Below are positions 37,501 to 49,634 of a stretch of DNA of 64,000 nt, one piece after another. The translations under genes and the position numbers were made by a program. Source of the stretch: Rhabdornis inornatus (lineage: Eukaryota; Chordata; Aves; Passeriformes; Rhabdornithidae); contig VWZS01006719.1 of the NCBI GenBank assembly GCA_013397075.1, positions 744,257 to 808,256 of the forward strand. The letters are read 5' to 3'. How positions within the stretch are numbered: position 1 is the stretch's first letter; each line of letters begins with the position of its first letter. The notes under the pieces were generated by a model that was not told where the DNA came from, did not search any database, and saw nothing but the letters and a program-made list of their open reading frames with translations.

Positions 37501-40500
37501 TATAATTGTAAATGTATCTTATTCAATAATTTAAATTTACTTTATTTACTTTATTATATTAAATTCATTTCACTTTAGTCCACAGAACCATTCTATGGAA
37601 TCAATGTAATTAGTCAAAAGAATTAATTTTTGTGAAAGAGAACTTAAGTACTCCCTCAAAGAAGTATAAGTGCCAACATTAGTATAAATTTATTCTCAAC
37701 AGGATTCCACCCTGGTTTACAAAAAATAGAGTCACAAGTGGGTAAATTTCTTTCCCCACCTGTTACTCTGATGATGTTGCAATCCACATTGCCAATTCAT
37801 GCCAATTTTGAAGTTGGATTTTATGCCACTGACAACTGTCTAATGCTGAACGAAAAGATACATCTGTGGTGATAAATCTCTGCTTTAAATCTTCCTATAG
37901 AACTTTCCACCAAAATCATGAGAGAAATTATATGTGCCTATTCCCTCCACAGGTATAGGAGATTTAATTAATTTCCATTAACACAAAAAGGAAATGCAGA
38001 GTTATGATTTTTGTGTAAAGAAGCTGTTGTAATACTTTCTCAGCTACATTAGAAATTCCTTCCACCCTCCTCTATTTATTTTTAGCAAACATAAAACTGT
38101 GTGGACTATTAAATTTTGCTCCAGATGCAGCAAAGCAGGACTGAAGAGATTGAGAAACCATTTAACCAAATGAATGTCTAATGCAGTCCTGATCTAAATA
38201 TACATTGTATATGTGTCAAGAGGAAAAAAAAAGCAAACCAAGAAGAATATTCTCACAAACAGACCAAGTAAGAAGCAGATCAAACAACGAGGTTGCAGTT
38301 CAGCCTCTCCTCGTGTAATACTTTCATTAAGGCAATAGTTGTGGAAGCTGCTCAGCAACTCCCAAGAACTTGTCCTATCTGAGACTACTCAAAAAAGCAA
38401 ATGTCACCACGTGAGGCTCCGGGTGTTTTTACACTGGAGGTGTAGGTGACAACAACAGCGCTTCTGCAAAGGAACAGCTCAGCACCACTTCTGCCTAAGT
38501 GTAAGGGTTTAGTAAAGCTACCTACAAGGTACAGAACCAGGCAGTGCCTTTGAGAAACAAACCATCTCCAGGCTGCAGAATGCTCCTGTAATTAGCCATG
38601 TTAAATTAAGTATTTGCTGATGTAAACTCTGCTTACACAATGACAAAAAAGCATTATCTGCTTCTAGACCTCTTGAACAGTAGGAATCTCTTCAAACAAA
38701 TCCTTTCAATAAAGGAAGGTAAACTTTTGAGCACAAGATAAAATATTATTTACATGTCTCTTTAAATAGGAATTCTAGTACTGAATTTTGATGAGTGTTA
38801 TATGTAACAACTTGAATGTGTCACCTGTTGAAAAACAAAAGTTGTTTGGAGTCCTATCAAACAGGGAATTCTTGATCAGCTTGTCTATTAAGGTAGTATT
38901 TTCCATTTCCATACCACTTTATACCTAACTATAGAAAACAATCAAGAAAACGTCTCATACAAGTACTAGTTCTCATTAACACTGAGCAAGCTGAAACTCA
39001 CAGAAGATTAAAGACAATTTTTTTTACATAGGCAGGCACTCACCTTTCATTTTAAATATCCTTAATAACCCAATCCTATGCAAGTGCTCTAAAACTAAAC
39101 CAGAAATTATCTTAAACCACTTGCATTCCCTTTCAACAGTCTCTCACTGGCTTCCACGCTTAGTTTTAGTGAAAGCATAAACAAAGTCTTCAGGCTAAGG
39201 ACCCTCTGTGTATGGAGGGGGAAGCTCATCCCAATTTGGAAATAATTTGTAATACTAACAAAAGGAATTTTTGAAGGAAGCACTTGTATCTGGAGGGCAG
39301 ATCCAGAAAAGGATAAAGGAACAGCGTAAGGAAGTTGCTGACACAGAGACCATTGGCTTTCAGCCTAAGTGCACACTGGGAAGAAAAGCACAAGGATCCA
39401 AGATTTAGAGGAAGGTGCAGTTCATTGAAGCACTGCACGGGAAGGATGTACCTTGTACTGAAAAGTTTATGCTTTCTTATGTATTTTTCTTATATTAATG
39501 AATGTTGTCTTCCAGAGCACTGACATTTCAATATGAACAATTATACAGAGAATTGGGTGAATCAAGACAGCTTAAGCAGGATCAGGAAGAATCTTGTCAA
39601 TTGAGGAAGGAGCAAAAACCAATATATCCTGCACATGTAAACTGGAAAACAATGTTTTTGATATTTTCATTATTTTTGATAATTATTGGTTCAAAAGATC
39701 ACATTCAGAAGAAGAAACATTTCCAGAAGGTAACAATTGGTTATAAATTTCTGTACTATTTGGTAATCAGAAGAAAAAGAGGTATAAAATACTTCTGTGA
39801 AAATTTATTACCGAGAAAGCAGTAAAAACTAATAAGCAAAGCTTATGCCACAGACAAGGAACAACTCACTAAAAACAAATATCAGATGCATTTTAAAAAA
39901 CCTTGGCCCTCTTAAGGACAGCACCTTATTTTAAAAGTTTACTAATTAACTGGTTACTTACAAAAACAGACCTGAAATATGTAGCTCATTTTCCATATCC
40001 TTGCAGTCTGAGAGTCCAAAGATCATCCAAGAATCAAAGCCCTTCTATCTCCCACAATCCCTTTATCTTTTTAATAAAGCTAATTCAACAGAAACAGGTT
40101 TACAAAATTATTTACATTTTGTAGTCTTACAGGTGAAGTTGCTTTGCTTGTAAGATTATAAAATACAGGCAGATAAAGATACTGAGAATTTAAGCAAGGC
40201 TCACACCCCCTGTAACTGGTTTTCCAACCCCAACATTAACAATTTATTGAGCTCAACTTGCCATGTGGGATATTTTTTCCTGCCCCTTGTTACAAGATTA
40301 TAGGAGCATTGTATGTCCTCCATTCTGCACTATATTGTTTTGGCCATATCCTATAAGGGACTAGAGCTGCTTTGCGATTGACATTGCCCATGTGTGCCAG
40401 GATATGGAGAAATATGTCTCATATTTTTACTGATGAACTTTAGGAAAATCCAGGGAATGAGCCCACTTTATATAAGCATGAACCACCTGAGAACAAATGA

Positions 40501-42298
40501 CATTTTTCAAAATGCTCACCTCCTTGCTGCTTTTTAAAGCTTTGACCAAAGTGAAAAGGTCTAATCTCATTCATTAAATTTCAATAGTTACAATTTTGCT
40601 CTCCAGTCCCAGAAAAGAAAAATTGGTCCTGATAGAAAAATGCATTTATCTTCATGGGGAACTGGTGTTTTCTTTTGATACCAAAGCAATGTAAAAACCA
40701 ACAAATATACCTCGGTAGGATGTTTATGGTATATCAGACAATACAGAATCTAAAGGGCTTCTGAAGAGTAGAAAGGGGTTTGATGACAATTTGCTGACTA
40801 AATATGAATCTCATTAATCAGCCTCTATACACTGAGGAATCGATGGTAGCTGAAAAATGCATTTTATTCTTCATATTTTCAAATGTAAATTATTTGAACA
40901 CGAAGGAAATTCAGTCTAAAGGTCCAAAGCCAATCAAAACCCATGGGCAGTAGTATGTTCAGCAGAAGGATCTCTTTCATATCTGTAGACAATACAAAAG
41001 GCATGTGGTGTTTCAGTGCTGTGAACTCCAGGGGGTACAGTGACGACCAGTGCAAATTGAGAAAAAACATTGTAAGAGATTAAACTAAATATGAAAACAG
41101 TTATCAGCACCTTTGCCAAAAGTTTAATTTCTCTGCAAGTGTGTGCTACCAGGGCTAAGTAATTCTGACCATGCAAGTGGTTTTAGAACATGGCAGGTGA
41201 CATACCTGCTCCAAGACATTAGAAAATGCTTGGAACTTCCTTTAATGCAGAAGCAGACTAGGAATTTTAAGGATGACAAACCCCCCACAACTTTATGTCA
41301 TAGTGTACTACATAAACATGAAGAATTCTTTCCTCTTGGGTTATGGGCATGTGCCATCAGCACACTGCTGGAAAACTGCCTAACAAGCTGACAGCTTCTG
41401 AATTACCCTTGTGTGAGCACAGCTTATGTTATCTAAAGTCATACCACAGGTGTTGTCTACAGTGGGATATTACAATAAGCAGCAGTTAAAGAGCTTTTCT
41501 CATTTTGATGCGACCCAGGTGCTCAGTTGTGCCTTATCATTCTTTCTAGTCAGTGCTCTCAATTAGAAATTTGGAGAGCCTGGCATCTGGCACAGGAAGA
41601 CAACAGAAAAGAACATTACCATTTCCCAGGGGTCATGGATTAAACATGGCTTGCACCTGCTCTGCTTACTGCTGAGCTGGTAAAAGCAAGATTATCGCTT
41701 TTACCCTTTCATTGGTTAAATTTTACAGCTTAACTATCCCCCAAAGTATAGACCACTTTTTAAGTTGACCCAAATATAATCTTCATTCCACACGAACCAC
41801 TAGATACATTTATTTTTCTTAAAGACATGTCTCAAAATGCTGATTCTCTGAACATAGGCACAGAAAATGTTATTTTTATCAAGCAAATTAACACAAGTCA
41901 CATCACATTCCTACACATTAAATACTCCTGTCGTACAAGAAAATATTGCAATGCTCTCTGTGCATAAACAGTAGCATCGATGTGTGATATCTGATTTTTC
42001 CTCTGCCTAGATTTGCCTATAGTTGTTGGAGATCAGGACAGTTACAAGAGTTTTCCTCTTCACTGGCTGGTCCCACCACTGGCAAAGGGCTTGGACACAC
42101 ATCCCTGCTGCACTGTGCTTTTCTCCAGCTGGCAAACACGAGCCTGGCAGCCATCTGTTAACATTCTCCATGCTGATCTAGATTCCCTGCCTGGGCAGAC
42201 CCACTGCAGAGGAAATATCCACTCTGAGGATTCCTGGTCTCATGTACCACAAGCCTTATCTTGTAGATGAGGTGCTAATGGGAGACAAAGTGGAGAAG
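34501..42298. other. Intergenic, nothing recognised
   Basis: About 7.8 kb of AT-rich DNA upstream of the LMTK2 promoter. I found no convincing exon, RNA gene or repeat of known family. Short AT microsatellite-like tracts occur near 35,350-35,385 and 37,500-37,570. The open frames (for example 39,502-39,825) have no recognisable domain. Confidence 0.6.
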
Positions 42299-42881
42299 TG
42301 TGCTGGTTTGGCTGGGATAGAGTTAATTTTCATCGCAGTAGATGATATGGAGCTGTGTTTTATATTTGTGCTGGAAACAGTGTTGATAAAATGAGATGTT
42401 TAAGTTATTGCAGAGCAGAGCTCGCACAGTTATGGCCTTTTCTGCTCCTCACCCCACAAACCAGCCAGGAGGATGGGGGTGCACAAGGAGCCAGGAAAGG
42501 ACACAGCCAGGACAGCTGAGCCTCACTGACCCAAGGCATATCTCAGACCACAAGGCTTCATGCCCCATGTTTAAAGCTGGTGGAAGAATAGAGAAGGGGG
42601 GGGATTTTCAGAGTGGTGTCATTTGCTTTCCCAAGTCACTGTTACGTGTGACGGAGCTCTGCTTTCCTGGGATGGCTGAACCTGCCTGCCCATGGGAAGT
42701 GGTGAATTAATTCCTTGTTTTGCTTTGCTTGTGTGTGTGGATTTTCTTTGCCCATTAAACTGTCTTTGTCTCAACTCATGAGTTTCCTCACTTTTACTCT
42801 TTCAGTTCTTTCCCCATCCCACCGGGCAGGCATGAGTCAGCGGCTGCATGGGGCTGTGTTTCCATCTGAGGTTAAACCACA
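42299..42881 (+). mobile_element. Solo LTR of an avian endogenous retrovirus (ERVL-like)
   Basis: The element runs from TGTGCTGGTTTGGCTGGGAT to GGTTAAACCACA, 583 bp with TG...CA ends. Both flanks carry the 5-bp target-site duplication AGAAG (42294-42298 and 42882-42886). The sequence matches an LTR family I know as abundant in bird genomes, with the internal landmarks acagccaggacagctga, ctgcctgcccatgggaag and a poly(A) signal attaaa at 42754-42759. A 5-bp duplication fits the ERVL class. No internal retroviral genes lie on either side, so it is a recombined solo LTR. Confidence 0.92.
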
Positions 42882-42886
42882 AGAAG

Positions 42887-44747
42887 CAGAAAGGTCTCTA
42901 GAACATCAAGTTGATCGCTGCAAGGCAGGAGATCCTGTGTGTGTGTCCCACCATCACCTGCCAATGACTGCCACAGAGATCTGAACAGCTCCAGTTACAG
43001 CCTGAACCCAGGCTCACCTCTGTATGCTGTGGTGCTGTGGCACTTATGCAGGTGGCTCAATTAATGCACACAGTTCTCCTTATAGAGCAAACTCAGAGTG
43101 AGAAACATACAGGAGTTCTGCCACAGATTGGTTTAATGTCTAAAGAGCTCACCAAGGGATATTGTTTCCCATATGTGCTCTAACTTATCTTCTGCTCTTT
43201 CCTGTCCTTGTCTGGAATACACTTTATCCACTTTATCCACTACTGAGAAATTCAGTGCTTCTCCAGATGGCTCTGGCTATTTTCTTCCCTTAAGCAGAGT
43301 TTTGTGCTGCTATATAGAACTGCATGACATTACAGAATATGAAAGTAAGTTTAGTGCTGTACAATGAAAACACAATGCTCAGCCCACTGTTAGAGGCAAA
43401 AATCTAAATAAGACATAGATACGAAGGTCACCATTTGGAACACAGCGTATACATAATAACTTATGGATTTGCTGATCCTATGATGAAAGAATCTTGCATT
43501 TAATGATTTCTATGTATATGTAGATCGTTCACACAGAGAAAGAATATTCATTCGTTCAGAGGACCAATAAATCAGTTGTTGTACACTGAAAATGGATTAA
43601 CAGCAAACACTAAACCAGTTATGTTTTATTTTATTGCTACTGCACAACAAGCAATTAGCATAAGCACTTGTGATGATTACAAATTAAAATATGCAATTGG
43701 TCATGCATTTTGTGTATGTAATTTTGAGTCTAATTCATCATCTGGCCTGGGAACAGCTATCATATATAGCCATGTTTATTTACAGAAAGAGACTCTTACA
43801 CTGCAACTGACTGTTTTGTGCAGTGATTTCAGCATAAAGGAGACACAGTCAAATGGATTTGAAGTAGAACAGTCATTCCTGTATTCTCTGTCTACTGCAT
43901 TATTATTGATACACTTTTGCTTTTTGTTTCATGGAACTGTATTTAAGATCAGGATCCTGCCTGATCTTAAAAAAAATAAAAATTCATGAGGAAGGATGGA
44001 ACAGAATTGCACAGATAGATTTGCACAATAGATATATACATGTAAGAATGCATATGAAATCCCAATGAAACAATGTCTACATTAGTGCTACAAATTCTGT
44101 AAGCCTTTAAGCGGTCAGAAGAATCTCTCATTGATTCTGCCTTTTGTTTAAATGCTACAGACTTCAGCAGCAGTTCTGCCCATTCACAGAGGGAAGGGTC
44201 AGGCCCTCAGAGGCTGATAAGATATTGCAGAGATTACTAGAAAGGAAGAAATACACCCACATAGAAGAAAACAGTGCCTTTCAAATGAGCTACAAGAAGC
44301 AGAAATCAGAATCTCTGGCTATGTTTAGAAGCACAATATGATCCTATTTATGCAAGAGCCTCAACCCAAATAAGTTGAGGAAACTCTCGTTCCCAAAATT
44401 AGGAAAAGAAAATGTAACTTGCATTCACTTAAAGTCTTAAGACTTGCTCATCTTTCATTATACAGTTTTGTAGATAATTATTCCTAACTGAGAAATTAAA
44501 GATGAAGCACACTAAGAGTGAAATAAACACAGTATGGGAATGAGATGAGAACCGAAGGAAAATTTCATATCACATTTCCTGAAAGTGAGCTTCTGTCAGA
44601 AAGATGATCATGACTGCATTAACAAGCCCCCTAGTTATTCCCAGCAACATGACTTTCAACAGCCTTTGATACACATAATGACAGCTTTGCAGTATTAAAG
44701 CGTAATTTGGAGTGAATAGAATTCTTCCTTGATTTTTCTCTCCACAG
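42887..44747. other. Intergenic, nothing firmly recognised
   Basis: AT-rich DNA between the solo LTR and the first exon-like segment. The longest open frame (43,576-43,989, plus strand) shows no domain or homology I can name. Confidence 0.5.
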
Positions 44748-44793
44748 ACTCTGATGCAATTAATTCCCCTGACACTGCTGCTTATAAAACCAG
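44748..44793 (+). other. Exon-like segment with a signal-peptide-like start
   Basis: A strong acceptor (tttttctctccacag) and donor (AG|GTAGGT) bound 46 bp. An ATG at 44754 opens MQLIPLTLLLIKP, a short hydrophobic leader-like sequence, ending in phase 1. No downstream partner is proven. The phase fits the candidate exon at 52,853. It could equally be chance sequence or a noncoding exon. Confidence 0.25.
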
Positions 44794-45736
44794 GTAGGTC
44801 AAGTTAAAGTAGTTACTAACAAATGTGTGTGGACCACAAGGCCTTTTGCCCCTGACTGCAGTATCCTGTGCATAATTTTACATAGAATCAATTGACTCTT
44901 GTTAAAAATACTACATGGTTCATGTAATAAGAGGTTGGAATTCTTGATTTTACATAATATACATTAACAGCCTTAAGAAGAAAATTGCTGCAAGTCGGAG
45001 CTTTATGTAGGTTTCAGAAATGAGAACTCGATCTAGGTCAAAACTGAAGCTTTAAATAAATATCATAAACAAATTGAAGTCTAGACCATCTAGTTCTCTA
45101 AACAGGAAAGATTATTCTGTATTTTCAGTGACATGTAGTTCACATTACAATATGGTTTGGAACAAAGAAGTGTGTGATCACTCATAAAGCATTTTCCCTA
45201 AATGCTAATGAGTCTATGGTAAACTAAAAAACAGGCGAAGATGCTGGGACCTTCCTTTCTGCTCAACCCTCAAGCAACCATCCCCTGGAAACTCACGTTG
45301 TGCATCTTCAGGTTACAGAATGAGTGAGATATTGAATAAGGCTCCTCTATCCCACAAGCTAAATAAGTCTTTGCACTTTGATTCTGCAGTCAGAACTTCA
45401 ACCCAATGCTGACTTGTGCATCTTACAGGGTCACAGCCCTGATTTGGTAATATGGCCTGGCAGTCAGAACAAGAGTTTCCATTGCAAAGTTCATTTTGTC
45501 AAAAAACAATGTGAATATAATGCTTTGAAAAGAACTGGATTGATGCTGCAGACTACAACAAGCTGAAATAGTAATTGCCTTGACTGTAAAGGCACCAAAA
45601 CAACATGATTTTCTAAACCATTCAGTCACTCTGAATTGGACCTGGGACATATATTTGCAGTTAGGTACTATTAAAATACTGCTGGTATTAATTACAGTAT
45701 CATTAATACTGTTGTATCCTTGCCATCTCTATTAAG

Positions 45737-46002
45737 CTGTCACACATACTGCTGCATGTGCAAAACTCCCCCTGAGCTGGAGCTGAAAGACGATGTTCAG
45801 AAGCAGAGCACATTTGCTTCATCAGTGTTTAATTATGGTACTATTTGCAGTGGTACTATCTGCCTAAGAGCTGAAATAATGAACAAAATCCTGTGTACCC
45901 AATGGGGCTTCCAGCCCGAGTATCATTATACAGACTGCACAGAATTCCTGCATGGAATTACTGCTATGAATCACACAAACTGGACTGTTTCACCAGTTTT
46001 AG
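45737..46002 (+). other. Exon-like open segment with cysteines and N-glycosylation sites
   Basis: This frame is open for about 90 codons and ends at a near-perfect donor (TTTTAG|GTAAGA, GT at 46003). The translation includes a Cys-rich start (CHTYCCMCK), then CTQWGFQPEYHYTDCTEF and the glycosylation sequons NHT and NWT. An acceptor candidate is ttaag at 45732-45736, with alternatives ending at 45697 and 45850. The part looks extracellular in character, but I do not recognise the family. A resemblance to RAMP ectodomains fails on cysteine spacing. The entry phase (2) does not match the preferred donor of the 44.7-kb candidate. Confidence 0.22.
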
Positions 46003-48880
46003 GTAAGACTCCTGTTCACCCTCCATCCTAAAACTGTAGGCACAAGATCAAGTGCTTATTTCAGCAGCCACTTTCCACGTGTAATTCTTCCCCCAGGTGA
46101 AACAACCTCCTGTCTCAGCCACCTTTCAGCACAGGCAAGCAAAAAGAACTCTTAGAGATGCAGGTGCCTCGCCAAGATGACAAGAAATTTCAAAGTTTCC
46201 TGACATTCTGCTGGTGAGGAGAAGGTCTGTACACTTTGTAACCAGTAGGCCAAAAATTCTTTGAAAACTGTTCTATCTTTTCAGAAAATACTGCATTTAC
46301 AAAATACTACTGTCCTTTTGCAGTAATTAATCCCCAAACTCCTCTAAAGATGTGCCTCTGACCAAATATCTCTTTTAAAAATATTCTGAGCATCAAACGG
46401 CCCACAGAAATACTAGTGGGACATTTCAATACTGAAATTGCTGTTCCTATCCTTTCTATTGAGAAATTACCTCCTAATACCCTGTGAGAACTACTAATTA
46501 AGAGCTACTAAAGCAGATAAATTTTGCAGATACAATATGCCAGGTAAATGCCAATCCTTTGTGTAACGTACTACAATGGAAAGGCATGAGAACAGCAATA
46601 AGAAAACAAATTCAAAAAATGTTACCAGGTAACAGGAGAGGTATTGTATCTGAATTAATAATGTTGCAGTTAAAGGAGGTTCTTGCTACATGGAGAAATG
46701 CAGAAGTTCTCACCAGAGCTGCTAAACTGTAAACACTGTGGAACTGCTGGCACTTTGAAGTGAACTGGGCTACTTTTGATCTGATGAAAAGGTTTGAAGA
46801 TGAATCAGGTATAAACTTATTAGTCTTTCTCCAATTCATCGAAGCTCTTGCTGCTGTCCTCCTGTCTAATTTAATTTTATATTTCTGAAAAATTAAGCAT
46901 GATGCGTTGCAGCCAGTGGTAGTGGGTGAAAAGGAGAGCATTCCTTGAGCTGCACAGCCTAAGTCTCATCCTCGTGTAGGAGACAAGAACCGCTGTCCAG
47001 ACTTGCTGCTATGCTTTGCCTTCAGGCTCCAGCCACAACACGTGCTGCCCTTAGCTATTATCTAATCGAGAAATGTACAATATTTACTTTCTTAAAACAG
47101 TTGCTCCTGAGCCTATGATGGCAATTCTTCATTGTGCAAACATTTGGAAAATGCTTTGCATCATCCCGCTCTCTCTGGAGGCACTCCCAGCCACAGCAAC
47201 TGGGTGCGTGCAGACACGAGTGACTGGGGCCAAAAGAACTCCAGCAATGTCGTTTCTCAACAAATCCTTTATTTTTTGTTTGATGTTGCAGTCACTGCCA
47301 AGAGGCAAATCTCTGGTGGATTCAGGGGATCAGGTATATAGGAGCATATTTCTGCCCTGGCTCTGCTGAAATTTGTAACTCAGTGAATGGCTTTGTGATG
47401 TGGCTAAAATAATTTCTCTGAAGATCAAGTAAGACATGCAGATTAGCTCAAGTAGATCTCTCCATAGGAAGTGCTCTGACTATTCTCATCGGTTGTGAAT
47501 GCCAGAAAAATACTGGAAATATGACATCCACAGGGGAACAAATCAATAAGCACAAAAATCAGTCTTTCTGTACTCTTTCTTCATATTAATAGTTTTCTAC
47601 GATAATCCTGAGAGGGTATCAGGGCCTGAGGACCTGTGGAGTCAGGGTGTTCACACAGGCAGCTAAGCTATCAAATGTCTATTTTCAGGTCATCTTTGAT
47701 TGTGAAAAGTGTTTGGTTACCATCTGGGCATGGCAGGGCACAGCCTCCCCCTGGGCCTCACACAAGACATGCCGTGTCTCAGACCCTTGAAAGTCGTCTT
47801 GCACAGACAGAATGGCAATGTCAAAGGCAAGCTGAGATATCAGAAGTTTATCAGCAACTCTGCTGGAACACAGAGAGGTATTCTACATTTCTGCTGAGAA
47901 CAGAATATCTTCACTAATGCAGTACGTAGAGAGTTTGTCAGGGAAGACAAAAATGAGAAGAGAGGGAGAGTGTTACTGAATGTTGAGGAAATGGCTGAGT
48001 GTAAGAAAATCTGTGATCACACTGACCAAACAAATTCTGTTTGGGTGGAAATTACTCAGACTAGAGATGACAAGAACTGCCCCAGCAGGATAGTGCTGAG
48101 GATCTTTTACAGCCTCCTTCCTCTATTCAAATTTGAATGTAAATTATAAGAGATGTAAAATTACGGGAAAGTAATAACTGCAATTCCTTGTTTAAGGAAG
48201 ACTTTAACTTCCCAGACCTAAAGCAGAAATTAATGCCACCAGTGATAACAGAGCTCCATCAAAGACACAGAGATGGTATAAGGTGGTTTCCTTTAATAAT
48301 AAATCAACTGACAAGAGATGGTGTTGCTTGAGAATAAGCAATGATCCTTTGCTTTGACATTAGGCTAATAATAGATGGGAATGACATATAAAGGAAGTGG
48401 TAGTATAACAGAAATTACAAGTCTTAGGAGAAACAGAGTATATTTCTTCATGGAAAAAAACTATTGAGGAATATATACAATCTCCTCCCAGCATACTGAA
48501 ATAACTGGTGTATGAATTTACAAGTAAAAGCAGTCAGTGTTTAATGAATTTCAATGAAAGCTTGCCTAGGACTTCAGCATAGCAAACAAAATGTTTATAT
48601 TCTGAAATGTATTTTTAGAAAGTATACATATTCTAAAATGTATGTTAAAAATTCAGTATAATGCCAAGTCTTAGAACAAATCAATTGTAGGGAGGCAAAC
48701 AGAATGTGAGAAAACATACATGGTTTACCAGAGCAGAGGATATTAAACTGAGCTAGTGTATCTTGAGTAAGATAATTGTCTCTCCGGAATGAAATAATGC
48801 AGTGAACTCAGTCTATTGAAGTTCAAACAGATAATTTGATACAGTGCTCTGCAGGAAATCATTACTGAAAGTGGAGGTGA
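46003..48880. other. Intergenic or intronic, nothing firmly recognised
   Basis: AT-rich DNA. Weak acceptor-like sites occur near 47,100 (cttaaaacag) and 47,691 (tattttcag), with short open frames after them, but none is convincing. A phrase near 48,190 (gactttaacttcccagacct) resembles the endonuclease region of an old CR1 and may extend the next feature upstream. Confidence 0.45.
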
Positions 48881-49520
48881 TAGGGATTAATATAAAAACA
48901 AGATGAAGAAGGAGCAACAGGTTATAATAAAAAAGGAGTTACAAGAATGGAGCAAATTACCCAACAGTGCTCCTCAGAGATCACTCATTGGAGCAATACT
49001 GTATAATCCACATTTCCATGAACTAGGAACATAATCAGGCCCAGCCTCAAAAATTGCGCATGTGGTAAAAAGCTGGAGGGTACTTCCAATCCTGAGGAGG
49101 ACCACATCACCACGCTGGAATTAGATGACCTTCTTGCCTGCAGTGATAGAAATTTAATAATGTGAACTGCAAAGTCATGTTCTTGGGATTCATCAGCTGA
49201 AAGCAACAGAGAAGGAAAAAGATCCGAGTGCTCTGATAGACTGACAGTGAGCCAAATCTGCCAGTACAACACAGCTGTGGAAACAGATAATGTAGTGTTC
49301 AGATGGGTTAGGTGAGATTTTTAGCAGAGAAGGAAATATTGGCACTTTTAGACAAGGCACTGGTAAGATTTTGTGTGAAATATTTATACAGTTCCTGTCA
49401 ACAGTATTGAAAAAGATTAGCTTGAACTGGAATCAGTGCAGACTGGCTATTAGAGCAATTACAGAATTAGCAGTCTTAGAGAGAGATAAAAAGAACATGT
49501 CTTCTTCAGTGTGACAGTGG
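48880..49520 (+). mobile_element. Old CR1-like LINE fragment
   Basis: Phrases in CR1 order are readable despite heavy decay: gtgaactgcaaagtcatgtt near 49,160, then tgacagtgagccaaatctg near 49,243, then acaaggcactggtaagattt near 49,352. They correspond to CR1 segments of the type tgcaaagtcatgcact..., atgactatgagcc... and acaaggcactggtgagacct. It is much more diverged than the 8.6-kb copy. Boundaries are estimates. Confidence 0.55.
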
Positions 49521-49529
49521 AGGAACAAT

Positions 49530-49634
49530 ATGCAAGTCCTTTATAAATAGATCTATGCAAGTCCTTTATAAATAGATCTTATGATAAATAGTTAAAAGTT
49601 AACATGACATGACTAAGTTAAAAGTTAACATGAC
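49530..49634. repeat. Two adjacent short tandem duplications
   Basis: A 25-bp unit beginning atgcaagtcctttataaata is present twice (49530-49554 and 49555-49579). Just after it, a 26-bp-period repeat containing agttaaaagttaacatgac occurs at 49590 and 49616. These are local slippage duplications in AT-rich DNA. Confidence 0.9.

Noticed and set aside
43576..43989. 137-codon plus-strand open frame
   Set aside because: AT-rich composition, no ATG in good context, no domain, no flanking splice signals of note. Probably chance.
45737..46002. Similarity to the RAMP ectodomain (W-G...DCT pattern)
   Set aside because: The spacing of cysteines does not fit the RAMP family, and RAMP ectodomain and helix share a final exon, which is not the case here.
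47105..47369. Possible exon following the acceptor cttaaaacag
   Set aside because: The acceptor is weak in pyrimidines, the donor choices are poor, and the translation shows no recognisable domain.
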